Origin: an uncultured Bacteroidales bacterium
GTDB lineage: Bacteria > Bacteroidota > Bacteroidia > Bacteroidales > Paludibacteraceae
Assembly (NCBI GenBank): GCA_944321155.1
Contig: CALUKG010000012.1
Location: forward strand, 1-33,151
DNA length: 33,151 nt
Reading direction: 5' to 3'
Numbering within the stretch: position 1 is the first letter of the stretch; each line of letters begins with the position of its first letter. The notes under the pieces were generated by a model, which was not told where the DNA came from, did no database searches, and was given only the letters and a program-made list of their open reading frames with translations. Positions 1-7,857 of the stretch are shown piece by piece. The position numbers and the translations under genes were made by a program.

Positions 1-1256
1 GCTTTGAGTTCTTTTTCCAGGCGTTCGATTTCTTTTTCCTGGTTGTTGATGGTTTTCAGCAATGCATTCAACTCTTCGTTTTCAATGGTAGTCGGATATT
101 GTTCGTCTACACGTTGGAGGAAGTCAGACAAGACGTTCATGTAATTCATGAATGCTTCATAAGGAGACTCGTAGTTGGTGTCAAATGCATCCGTGTGGCT
201 CATGTAGCGGAAATGGTCAACGCTTTGCAAAGCTAACCAGTCCTGTTGGAGTGCCTTGTCGGTGCACAGTCTTACACGTTCGCCTACAGAATAGAGTTTG
301 TTGAGTGCTTCCTGTTGCAAATCATTGCCTGTCCATACACTGAGGTTCTTGGTTTCACCAGACCATGAAATGGCAGAATTGGTGGAAAGTGTGTCAACTG
401 CGGTCAGTTTCTTGCCGGCTTCAGCAGGAGTAACGAAGCCCATTTTCTGCTCCATTGCAAAGTAAGGTAATGATTTGAGGAAATCAAAGATTCCTGTGTA
501 AGCTTGCTGGCGAATGCCGAATGTTTCATATCCCATCCACAGGTTTACAATAGGTTCTTCTGCTGGTATGCTGCTTATCCAACGGATAAATTTTTCCGCA
601 TCAAGAGGGTAGTCTTGCCAGCTATGGTCATTGAAACGGAAGGAAATGTCGTCGCTCAATTTCGGATTTCTTACCAGGAGTTTGGCTTTGTGGTTAAATA
701 CATTGCTGTACATGTAGTTTGGACTCTTCCAGCCTAACATGTGTTTTGCTCCTGGAATCATTTGAACATGATAGCCCATTTTATAGGCAATATCACCCAA
801 TTCGTCGGAATAGATAAGTTCGGAATTGCACAATGTGGTTGGCTTTTGTCCGAAGAGTTGTTCTATTCTGTCAGCATGCAGTTTGAGCTGTTTCTCAAAT
901 TCATTGATATCGAAAATCGAAGACAGAGAATGAGCGTATGGTTCAGCCAGAAATTCAACGCTGCCTGTTTGCGCCAGTTCACGGAAACTGTCAATCACTT
1001 CCGGTGCATATTGTTCCAAAAGTTCCAAGGTGATACCAGAAATGGCATAGGCACATCTGAATTTGCCATTGGAACTTCTAATCATATCCAAAATGGTTCT
1101 GTTGGCAGGTAAATATGACTGCTGAGCCAATTGTTGGATACGATTTTCTGTTTGATAATCATCGTAATAATAATGGTCTTGGCCTATTTCAAAAAAACGA
1201 TAACGTTTCAACCTGTAAGGGGCGTGCAATTGGAAGCACATGCAAATGTTTCTCAT
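1..1256 (-). CDS. Glycoside hydrolase family 57 alpha-amylase-like protein (3' end cut by window)
   Basis: Translated by hand from the minus strand; ATG is complementary to 1254-1256, and the frame stays open for 418 codons to the window edge, so the C-terminus is missing. It resembles Bacteroidota GH57 proteins: an N-terminal His-Ala-Pro near residues 11-13, EFLAEPYAHSL near 101-111, and NSELIYSDELG near 144-154, where E146 matches the family's catalytic nucleophile. The next conserved block reads MGYETFG (241-247). Family members normally have Asp before YETFG, as the proton donor; here it is Gly242. The protein may therefore be a catalytically reduced amylase-like homologue. The visible C-terminal part ends in a Glu/Lys-rich helix. 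It lies 47 bp downstream of the glycosyltransferase, in the same direction, and probably belongs to a cytoplasmic glycogen or malto-oligosaccharide operon. Family assignment is firm; activity is uncertain. Confidence 0.88.
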   Translation of the reverse strand, partial: MRNICMCFQLHAPYRLKRYRFFEIGQDHYYYDDYQTENRIQQLAQQSYLPANRTILDMIRSSNGKFRCAYAISGITLELLEQYAPEVIDSFRELAQTGSVEFLAEPYAHSLSSIFDINEFEKQLKLHADRIEQLFGQKPTTLCNSELIYSDELGDIAYKMGYHVQMIPGAKHMLGWKSPNYMYSNVFNHKAKLLVRNPKLSDDISFRFNDHSWQDYPLDAEKFIRWISSIPAEEPIVNLWMGYETFGIRQQAYTGIFDFLKSLPYFAMEQKMGFVTPAEAGKKLTAVDTLSTNSAISWSGETKNLSVWTGNDLQQEALNKLYSVGERVRLCTDKALQQDWLALQSVDHFRYMSHTDAFDTNYESPYEAFMNYMNVLSDFLQRVDEQYPTTIENEELNALLKTINNQEKEIERLEKELK

Positions 1257-1303
1257 CTTTTATAGGTATTTTGAGTTTTTATTTTCTGTTGTTAGTTTTG
1301 TTT

Positions 1304-2563
1304 TTAGAAGCGGTGCAGCACCTGTTCATAGATGGCTCTCACTTTAAGTCCTGCGTCATACCAGCGAATGTTGTTTACTTCTTCTCGTCCAAGTTCCCTC
1401 AGGCTATTGTACATGGCTGGATATTTGACAATGGCATAGATGGCATCGGCCATAGCATCAATATCCCAATAATCGGTTTTGATGGCGTGAGAGAGAATTT
1501 CCGCACATCCTGATTGGTGGGAGATGATGGACGGTGTTCCTACCTGCATGGCTTCCAATGGGGAGATACCAAACGGTTCTGATACGGATGGCATGATGTA
1601 AACATCACTTTCAGCAAGCATCTCATGAACCTGTCGGCCACGAAGGAATCCGGTAAAATGGAATTTATCGGCAATGCCTTTTTGTGCAACCAAATGAATC
1701 ATGGCATTCATCATGTCGCCGCTTCCTGCCATTACAAAGCGTACCCCGTCAGTTTTTTGCAAAACACGCGCTGCTGCTTCTACAAAATATTCCGGTCCTT
1801 TCTGCATGGTAATTCTACCAAGGAATGTAACTATCTTGTCTTTTCGCGGTGTTTTGGTAAATGTATCAGCATCCTTCAGCGGTTCAACGGCATTGTGAAC
1901 GGTTGTAACCTTGGCCGGGTCAATGTGATATTTCTCAATGACTGTGGCTCTGGTCAGGTTGCTCACAGTAATGATGTGGTCAGCCTCATCCATACCTCTT
2001 TTTTCAATGTTATAGACGGTAGGGTTGACATTGCCTCTTGAGCGGTCAAAGTCAGTGGCATGTACGTGGATAACCAACGGTTTGCCGGAGATTTGTTTGG
2101 CAAATACGCCGGCAGGATAGGTGAGCCAGTCATGGGAGTGGATAACATCAAATTCCAATTGATTGGCCAGAACACTGGCAACTGCTTCATAGTTGCCTAT
2201 TTCTTCTACCAGATTGTCTGGATAACGTCCGGAAAAATCGACACATCCCAATTCGTTGGTACCAATCCGTCTGAAGTCGTAATGGATGCCCTCACGGAGT
2301 CTGTAGAACTCGTCCGGACTCATGAATTTTCCCAGTTTTTCGTTTACCTGGTTCCAATCACATTCTTTCCACACGATGGGGACATTGCATGCGCCAATGA
2401 TTTTCAGAAACGACTGGTCTTCATCACCCCATGGCTTTGGAATAACGAATGTGATATCCATATCTTCTTGTTGGGCCATTCCACGTGTGAGTCCGAAACT
2501 TGCAGTGCCCAAGCCTCCGAGTATATGAGGTGGAAATTCCCAGCCAAACATTAATGCTTTCAT
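1304..2563 (-). CDS. Starch/glycogen-synthase-like glycosyltransferase (GT4/GT5 type)
   Basis: A 419-residue GT-B fold enzyme. The N-terminus MFGWEFPPHILGGLGTA is the starch-synthase-like nucleotide-sugar entry loop. DVIHSHDWLTYPAG lies near residues 139-152. The C-terminal Rossmann half has VTFLGRITMQKGP, MAGSGD and the EX7E signature in SEPFGISPLEAM, which contacts the sugar nucleotide. It likely extends or remodels alpha-glucan in the cytoplasm. In Bacteroides this gene recurs between a debranching enzyme and a GH57 amylase, as here. The gap to the upstream debranching gene is 29 bp, so the three genes are probably one operon. Exact donor (UDP- or ADP-glucose) and acceptor cannot be read from sequence. 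The overlapping plus-strand frames have no recognisable domains and are shadows. Confidence 0.9.
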   Translation of the reverse strand: MKALMFGWEFPPHILGGLGTASFGLTRGMAQQEDMDITFVIPKPWGDEDQSFLKIIGACNVPIVWKECDWNQVNEKLGKFMSPDEFYRLREGIHYDFRRIGTNELGCVDFSGRYPDNLVEEIGNYEAVASVLANQLEFDVIHSHDWLTYPAGVFAKQISGKPLVIHVHATDFDRSRGNVNPTVYNIEKRGMDEADHIITVSNLTRATVIEKYHIDPAKVTTVHNAVEPLKDADTFTKTPRKDKIVTFLGRITMQKGPEYFVEAAARVLQKTDGVRFVMAGSGDMMNAMIHLVAQKGIADKFHFTGFLRGRQVHEMLAESDVYIMPSVSEPFGISPLEAMQVGTPSIISHQSGCAEILSHAIKTDYWDIDAMADAIYAIVKYPAMYNSLRELGREEVNNIRWYDAGLKVRAIYEQVLHRF

Positions 2564-2592
2564 ATATTTCGTTCGTGTTTTTGGTTACTGGT

Positions 2593-4554
2593 TTATGAAT
2601 TAGATTGATTGTCGGTTTGCTTTGAATTGTTCAGTGTATGGAGCACTTCAAGCACAGCTGCTACACTTCTGGCAAATGACATTCCACCATGGCCTTTGAA
2701 TGGAGGATTGCCGTCATACAGCTCGTTGAGTGTACCGATGCACAATTCACTCATCTCGCTTTCAAATCCATTGAGCAAGCGCTGGATAAACGACAAGCCT
2801 GTGCGTTTGTACACCTTTAAGTAGGCTTTGGCGTAGGCACCGATAGTACTAGGCCAAACGGGACCATTGTGATAATTGCGGTCACGTTCCAACTGTCCGC
2901 CAATGTAGATGGGGCGGTATGAACCGCTTTTCGGACTGATGGTACGCAGGCCTTTGGGAGTGAGCAACTCTTTTGTACAAATATCAACAACCGCTTTCTG
3001 CTGTTTGATGTCCAACGGAGAGTAGGTGAGTGAAGCGGCAAATATCATGTTGGGACGCACTTCCTTGTCTTTGTAATCGTTGATGACATAATCATACAGG
3101 TAGAGTCCGTTCCAGAATGTCTTGACAAAAGAATCTTTGGCAATCTCAGCTTGGTAATCCAATAAGTCAGCAGCATGTTCCTGTTGTTTGGCTCTGGCCA
3201 GTTCGGCTCCAAATTTCAGGGCGTTATACCAGAAAGCATTGATTTCTACAATATAGCCTGTTCGTGGAGTGATAGGGAAACCATTTTCGGTGGCGTTCAT
3301 CCAGGTAGCAGGCTTTTCTGTTCCGTCCACAAACAGCAGACCGTTGTTGTGGAGCATTAGCCGTGGATGGTGCTGTTTACGTATATAGCTTATGATGTCC
3401 AACACCAAATCACCATAAAGCTTGGCAGCCTCGTCTATGGATGTGAATGCTGCATATTCCTGAATAGCCCTAATAAAGATGAGGAGTGCATCAGAAGCAT
3501 CCATATCCTTGAGTTTGACTCTGTCATTATTGCCTTCCATAAAGGCTCTGATTTCACGGACAGCGGTCTGGTTGACAATGAGGTCCCAATAATCCATTCG
3601 GTCAACAATGAGTGTACAGGCTGGCAGCGCAAAGAATTCGTCACGGGCAACAGCCTTGAACCATGGATAGCCGGCTATCAGATAACAATGTTCGTTTTCG
3701 CGTTTATAAAACTGTTGAGCTGAGTTTTTCAGGCAGGCAAACATGTCCACTCTGGCTTGTCGGCGTTCCAGTTCTTTGTCCCACAAAGCTTTGAGACTTC
3801 TTGGCTTTACTTCGCTAATACCTGCAGAGAAAATGATTTCATCGCCTTTCTTGATAGGCATTTCAAAATAACCCGGAACTAATAAATCTTCCTGATATTC
3901 AAATCCTCTTTCCTGTTCTTTGTAATATTCAATTCCCTTATACCAATCAGGTTCATGCTTGTATTCACTTTTCTTTGAGAATTGGAGATACAGGTGTGGA
4001 AAATGGCTATACATCTGAAAAGCAGCTCCGTTTTCAGCTTGAACGTAATTGCTGTTTGCATCACTGTTTTGATGAGTCAGCTCATTGACACTTCTAAAAG
4101 CCAGGAATGGGCGGAAACGTATGGTGGTAGGAGAGTGTGCTTCTACCAATGTGTATTTGATTAAAACACGTGGTTCAAATGAAACAAGCATACGTTCCTT
4201 GGTCAGAATAACACCTCCCACTCTGTATGTGGTCTTCGATATTACTTCGCAACTGAATTCCCGGATGTATTTATGGCCATTCGGATTGTAGTGACCATTG
4301 GAATATTTGTGTATTCCAAGATTGAATTCAGCACCATGTTGTATGACGGTTTCATCCAACGAAGATAGTAGTACATAGTTGTCATCACCAACTTCCGGCA
4401 ATGGCAGAACCAATTGGCCGTGATATTTGCGCGTATTGCAGTCAATCAATGTTGTACTGTTGTATGCTCCAGCACGATTGGTGCGTATCATCTCTTTGGT
4501 GAGTGAACGCTCCAAGTTGGTCAATAATGCTTTGTCAAAATTGAGGTAACTCAT
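2593..4554 (-). CDS. Glycogen debranching enzyme (amylo-alpha-1,6-glucosidase)
   Basis: A 653-residue protein with the two-domain layout of bacterial glycogen debranching enzymes. An N-terminal beta-sandwich domain (about residues 10-230) begins with LTNLERSLTKEMIRTNRAGA and has the typical NTRKYHGQLVLPLP and LVSFEPRVLIKYT strands. A C-terminal alpha/alpha barrel starts around 290 with AGYPWFKAVARDEFFALPAC and carries GYIVEINAFWYNALKFG, NGPVWPSTIGAYAKAYLK and GTLNELYDG. It hydrolyses alpha-1,6 branch points in glycogen in the cytoplasm. It is first in the minus-strand glycogen cluster, and the 185-bp region upstream presumably holds the operon promoter. A TACCTTG sequence complementary to 4625-4631 resembles a -7 box with one T missing, too weak to list separately. 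Confidence 0.93.
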   Translation of the reverse strand: MSYLNFDKALLTNLERSLTKEMIRTNRAGAYNSTTLIDCNTRKYHGQLVLPLPEVGDDNYVLLSSLDETVIQHGAEFNLGIHKYSNGHYNPNGHKYIREFSCEVISKTTYRVGGVILTKERMLVSFEPRVLIKYTLVEAHSPTTIRFRPFLAFRSVNELTHQNSDANSNYVQAENGAAFQMYSHFPHLYLQFSKKSEYKHEPDWYKGIEYYKEQERGFEYQEDLLVPGYFEMPIKKGDEIIFSAGISEVKPRSLKALWDKELERRQARVDMFACLKNSAQQFYKRENEHCYLIAGYPWFKAVARDEFFALPACTLIVDRMDYWDLIVNQTAVREIRAFMEGNNDRVKLKDMDASDALLIFIRAIQEYAAFTSIDEAAKLYGDLVLDIISYIRKQHHPRLMLHNNGLLFVDGTEKPATWMNATENGFPITPRTGYIVEINAFWYNALKFGAELARAKQQEHAADLLDYQAEIAKDSFVKTFWNGLYLYDYVINDYKDKEVRPNMIFAASLTYSPLDIKQQKAVVDICTKELLTPKGLRTISPKSGSYRPIYIGGQLERDRNYHNGPVWPSTIGAYAKAYLKVYKRTGLSFIQRLLNGFESEMSELCIGTLNELYDGNPPFKGHGGMSFARSVAAVLEVLHTLNNSKQTDNQSNS

Positions 4555-4739
4555 AGTATATATGTGTGATTCAGAATATTAATCTGTTTGTTATCATGGT
4601 AAAGTTGTTGACTGAAATTTGTTGCAAGGTAGTGATAATTTGTGTAACACACAATATTATTTAATTCTTTTTAAAAGCAAAATATGAGTAATACTTGCAA
4701 TGCGTTATATTTTTGATACAAGAGACGTGTATGCTTATG

Positions 4740-5396
4740 TCAGATGGTGAAGAGCTGGTTCATTTCACGGATAAGTATCTGTTTTGCTTCTTCTTCGTCG
4801 ATGGTTTTGTGGCATTCGGATGCTATCGAACACACACCTTTGTCAATAAAGCCGCACGGATTGATTTTCTTGAACCATTCCAAATCGGTATTGACATTCA
4901 GTGCAAATCCGTGCATGGTTATATAGTGGGAACACCTGACACCGATAGCCGCAATTTTTCTGGCCTGTGGTGTGTGCGCTTCTATCCATACACCTGTTGC
5001 CCCTTCCAGGCGTTCGCCTTTTATGCCATAGTGTTGAATGGTGCGAATGATGCATTCCTCAATCAGATAGACATATTTTTTCAGACCCAGCCCCAGGCGT
5101 TCCAAATCAAAAATAGGGTAGCCTACTATTTGTCCCGGTCCATGATAGGTAATATCTCCACCTCTGTTGGTGTGTACGAAGTCAGCGCCTAGTGATTTTA
5201 GGTAGTTTTCAGATACCAGAAGGTTGGTTTCGTGTCCGTGTTTGCCTAAAGTGTAAACATGCGGATGTTCACATATAATAAATGTATCTTCTGTTGGCAA
5301 GCCATTTTTCTTGCGTGCAATCTGCTCTTGCATAATGGCCTCCTGTTTGTCCCATGCTTCTTGATAGGGTATAATACCCCAGTCTGTGATGTTCAT
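4740..5396 (-). CDS. lipB: Lipoyl(octanoyl) transferase LipB
   Basis: A 218-residue protein that moves octanoyl groups from acyl carrier protein to lipoyl domains of 2-oxoacid dehydrogenases and the glycine cleavage H protein. The family motifs are present in order: HPHVYTLGKHG (44-54), RGGDITYHGPGQIVGYPI (78-95), GATGVWI with ARKIAAIGVR (132-154), and HGFALNVNTDLEWFKKINPCG (162-182). Cys181 matches the acyl-thioester cysteine and Lys147 the conserved catalytic lysine. The length is normal for LipB. The gene stands alone, behind the rprY terminator and 185 bp before the debranching enzyme, so it probably has its own promoter in the short gap at 5397-5446. No clear -7 box was seen there. Confidence 0.96.
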   Translation of the reverse strand: MNITDWGIIPYQEAWDKQEAIMQEQIARKKNGLPTEDTFIICEHPHVYTLGKHGHETNLLVSENYLKSLGADFVHTNRGGDITYHGPGQIVGYPIFDLERLGLGLKKYVYLIEECIIRTIQHYGIKGERLEGATGVWIEAHTPQARKIAAIGVRCSHYITMHGFALNVNTDLEWFKKINPCGFIDKGVCSIASECHKTIDEEEAKQILIREMNQLFTI

Positions 5397-5446
5397 ATCG
5401 TTATGAATGTTGGTGATACTAATTTCAGTTTTTCAATGTTTAATGC

Positions 5447-5479
5447 AAAAAAGGACATTTCCGTATGGTGGAAATGTCC
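5447..5479 (-). terminator. Intrinsic terminator of rprXY
   Basis: A perfect 10-bp stem, GGACATTTCC (5453-5462) and GGAAATGTCC (5470-5479), encloses a 7-nt loop. On the minus strand the stem is followed directly by six T (complement of A 5447-5452). It sits 32 bp past the rprY stop and before lipB, so it ends the two-component transcript. Confidence 0.85.
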
Positions 5480-5511
5480 CTTAATCTTATTGCATGTTAT
5501 GGAGAAAGGAC

Positions 5512-6213
5512 TTATTGTTCTGTTGGCATAATAAGTTTGTATCCTTTACCATGAATGTTGATAATTCCGACGTTTGGATCATCTTTCAGCAATTTACGCA
5601 GTTTGGTGATATAAACATCCATGCTGCGTGCGTTGAAATAGTTGTCATCCACCCAGATGGTTTTCAATGCAAAGTTACGCTCCAGCACATTGTTGGCATT
5701 GGCAGCCAAAAGTGTAAGAAGTTCTGATTCTTTGGTCGTTAATTTGGTTACTTTTTCACCAATTGACAACAATTGTTTCTGAGAGTCAAATTCAAATTCA
5801 CCAATCTTGTATACAACAACATTCTTTGCTCTTTTTCCGTGTACACGGCGCATGATAGACTCAATACGATAGAGCAATTCTTCCATACTGAATGGTTTTG
5901 ACAAATAATCATCAGCACCAAGTTTAAAACCTTGCAGAATATCTTCTTTCATTGACTTGGCAGTCAAGAAAATGATAGGTACATCTGCATTTAAGTTACG
6001 AATGTCAGCAGCGAGGGTAAATCCGTCTTTTTTAGGCATCATAACGTCCAATACGCACATGTCGTATTTATTTTTGGTAAAGGCACGGTAACCAGCTTCT
6101 CCATCTGGTTGGAGTTCTGTATCATAACCTTTTGATTGTAGATACTCACGTAATAATGTACCCAAATTTTCATCATCCTCACACAAGAGAATCTTTGTCT
6201 TTTCTTCAGTCAT
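5512..6213 (-). CDS. rprY: OmpR-family response regulator, RprY type
   Basis: A 233-residue two-domain regulator. The receiver domain (about 6-120) has the acidic pair D13-D14, the phosphoacceptor D56 in CVLDVMMPKKDG, T84 and K106 in SKPFSM. The C-terminal winged-helix DNA-binding domain (about 135-230) has LTTKESELLTLLAANAN and FNARSMDVYITKLRKLL, typical of OmpR/PhoB effectors. By overall sequence it matches RprY of Bacteroides, which pairs with RprX and controls envelope and stress-related genes. It lies 4 bp after the kinase stop codon, so the two are co-transcribed. The phrase GYKLIMPTEQ closes the protein at the expected length. Confidence 0.94.
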   Translation of the reverse strand: MTEEKTKILLCEDDENLGTLLREYLQSKGYDTELQPDGEAGYRAFTKNKYDMCVLDVMMPKKDGFTLAADIRNLNADVPIIFLTAKSMKEDILQGFKLGADDYLSKPFSMEELLYRIESIMRRVHGKRAKNVVVYKIGEFEFDSQKQLLSIGEKVTKLTTKESELLTLLAANANNVLERNFALKTIWVDDNYFNARSMDVYITKLRKLLKDDPNVGIINIHGKGYKLIMPTEQ

Positions 6214-6217
6214 AATC

Positions 6218-7672
6218 TTATAAGTTTTTTAGGGTTGGTATGGTTATTATAAATTTTGTTCCAATTCCAAGTTCGCTCTCAACTCTAATGGAGCCTTTAT
6301 GCTCTTCAACCATTTTTTTAACGTATGCAAGACCCATGCCAAAACCTTTCACATTATGTAAGTTTCCAGTAGAAACACGATAAAATTTTTCAAAAATGCG
6401 TTTTTGGTCGGTTTTGCTTATGCCAATGCCGTTATCTTCAATGCTAATCAACAACTTACCATCTTTGTCATTTTCTGTTGTTAGGTTTAATAAAAGAGGT
6501 TTGTCGCAATATTTCAAAGCGTTGTCCATCAAATTATAGAGAATATTTGTAAAATGGACCTCGTCCACCATGGCAACATCTTTTGTGGCCTGTAGCTGGG
6601 TTGTCACTTTACCTCCCTTGTTCGTTATTTTCAAAGCGAATGTTTTGGCAACTTCGTCTAGCAGGTCGTTGATGTGCATCTCTGTCATTTTCAATATGGA
6701 CTTGTCACGCTCAAACAGCGCCATTTGCAGCACCTTTTCAACCTGCAGACTTAACCGTTTGGTTTCGTCATTGATGACCTTTGATATGTATTGCAACATA
6801 TTGGGGGTTTTGCCTATGCTTTCATCCTTTAACATCTGTGCAGCCAGTGATATGGATGATATGGGGGTTTTGAATTCATGGGTCATATTGTTGATGAAAT
6901 CATTTTTCATGCGATTCAATCTGTTTTGCTTGAAAATGATGACCAACGTGGTAATAAATATGAACAACACAAAAAGCATCATCAGCGCAGAAGGCATAAA
7001 TTGCCGCAGTGATTTGCGCAAGAAGTTGGGGCGGTCAGGAAAATAGACGTGTAAATAAGCCTGTGGCCGACTGTTGCGTTCTTGTGGGAAAAACTCCCTG
7101 CAATAGACGTATTCTTTTTCCTTAGGTGTCAATTTGCTCATGCCGGATGATTGGTATACGACATTTTTGTTTTCAATCACCTCAAAAGCAAAAGGCAAAT
7201 CTATTTCATTGTGTTCAAGATTGTTTTGCAATACAGTTTCCAGTTCTACAAAATCAACTCTTTCTGTGATGCTTTTGTTGCTTTCCCGCAGCCAACGGAA
7301 AATGGCTTCCTCCAAAATGTTTTTTGAGTGGGCGAAGCGCTGTGTGAAACGATAGTGCAGTTCATTGATGGTTTGCTCTATGCTTGACATTCCATGCTTT
7401 TGGGATAAGGAGATTTGAGGTGGCGTGGCAGGGTTTTCCTCTTCCTCCTTCAGTATGCTGTCTTGCATTTCTTTGGTGGAAGCCAAATAAACCAATGCTT
7501 CCTTCTCCTCAACAAAACGCATGGTTTGCATTATGCTACGATATACGGATTCGTTGAATTGGTTCATCCGTGATTGGGCAATGTCCTTGAAATATTCAAT
7601 CTGCAATGCCCCTAAGCCCAAAAATGCAATAGTCATGCCGACAATCAACAGTACGAGCGTTCCTTTTTTCAT
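6218..7672 (-). CDS. rprX: Membrane sensor histidine kinase, RprX type
   Basis: A 484-residue sensor kinase. Membrane helices are visible at about residues 5-22 and 228-247, enclosing a roughly 200-residue extracytoplasmic sensor region. The dimerisation and phosphotransfer segment reads NDFINNMTHEFKTPISSIS, with His265 as the phosphorylated residue. The ATP-binding domain follows with the N box around NILYNLMDNALKYCD, the G1 box SIEDNGIGIS and the G2 region GFGMGLAYVKKM. It autophosphorylates and passes the phosphate to the adjacent RprY-type regulator. The start ATG is complementary to 7670-7672; the first residues MKKGTLVLLIVG lead straight into the first membrane helix, which supports it. 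Pairing with RprY is established for Bacteroides; the signal sensed is not evident here. Confidence 0.94.
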   Translation of the reverse strand: MKKGTLVLLIVGMTIAFLGLGALQIEYFKDIAQSRMNQFNESVYRSIMQTMRFVEEKEALVYLASTKEMQDSILKEEEENPATPPQISLSQKHGMSSIEQTINELHYRFTQRFAHSKNILEEAIFRWLRESNKSITERVDFVELETVLQNNLEHNEIDLPFAFEVIENKNVVYQSSGMSKLTPKEKEYVYCREFFPQERNSRPQAYLHVYFPDRPNFLRKSLRQFMPSALMMLFVLFIFITTLVIIFKQNRLNRMKNDFINNMTHEFKTPISSISLAAQMLKDESIGKTPNMLQYISKVINDETKRLSLQVEKVLQMALFERDKSILKMTEMHINDLLDEVAKTFALKITNKGGKVTTQLQATKDVAMVDEVHFTNILYNLMDNALKYCDKPLLLNLTTENDKDGKLLISIEDNGIGISKTDQKRIFEKFYRVSTGNLHNVKGFGMGLAYVKKMVEEHKGSIRVESELGIGTKFIITIPTLKNL

Positions 7673-7827
7673 AACTTTCCATTACTTATTTGCATCTGTT
7701 GTACAAAAAGTGTGCTAAAATATATTTATGCTACTAAAAAACTGCATTGTAATATTGATTAGCTGTTCATATTCAGTGCTTTATATAAAATGTATTCTAC
7801 TCATGCATGCGTTATCCAAATAATTCG

Positions 7828-7835
7828 TACCTTTG
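7828..7835 (+). promoter_or_regulatory. Bacteroidetes -7 promoter box of the porin gene
   Basis: TACCTTTG is an exact match to the TAnnTTTG -7 box. It lies 22 bp before ATG 7858 and inside the longer reading frame that starts at 7807. A transcript beginning around 7842 could not use ATG 7807, which decides the start. No clear TTTG -33 box is seen at the usual distance. Confidence 0.65.
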
Positions 7836-7857
7836 CGCCATTATGCGTATAACATCT

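Noticed and set aside
504-1513. Three plus-strand open frames over the GH57 gene and the start of the glycosyltransferase gene
   Set aside because: They are antisense to a minus-strand frame with clear GH57 motifs and show no domain of their own.
7807-7857. Longer N-terminus for the porin
   Set aside because: The -7 promoter box lies inside this stretch, and the signal peptide begins at 7858.
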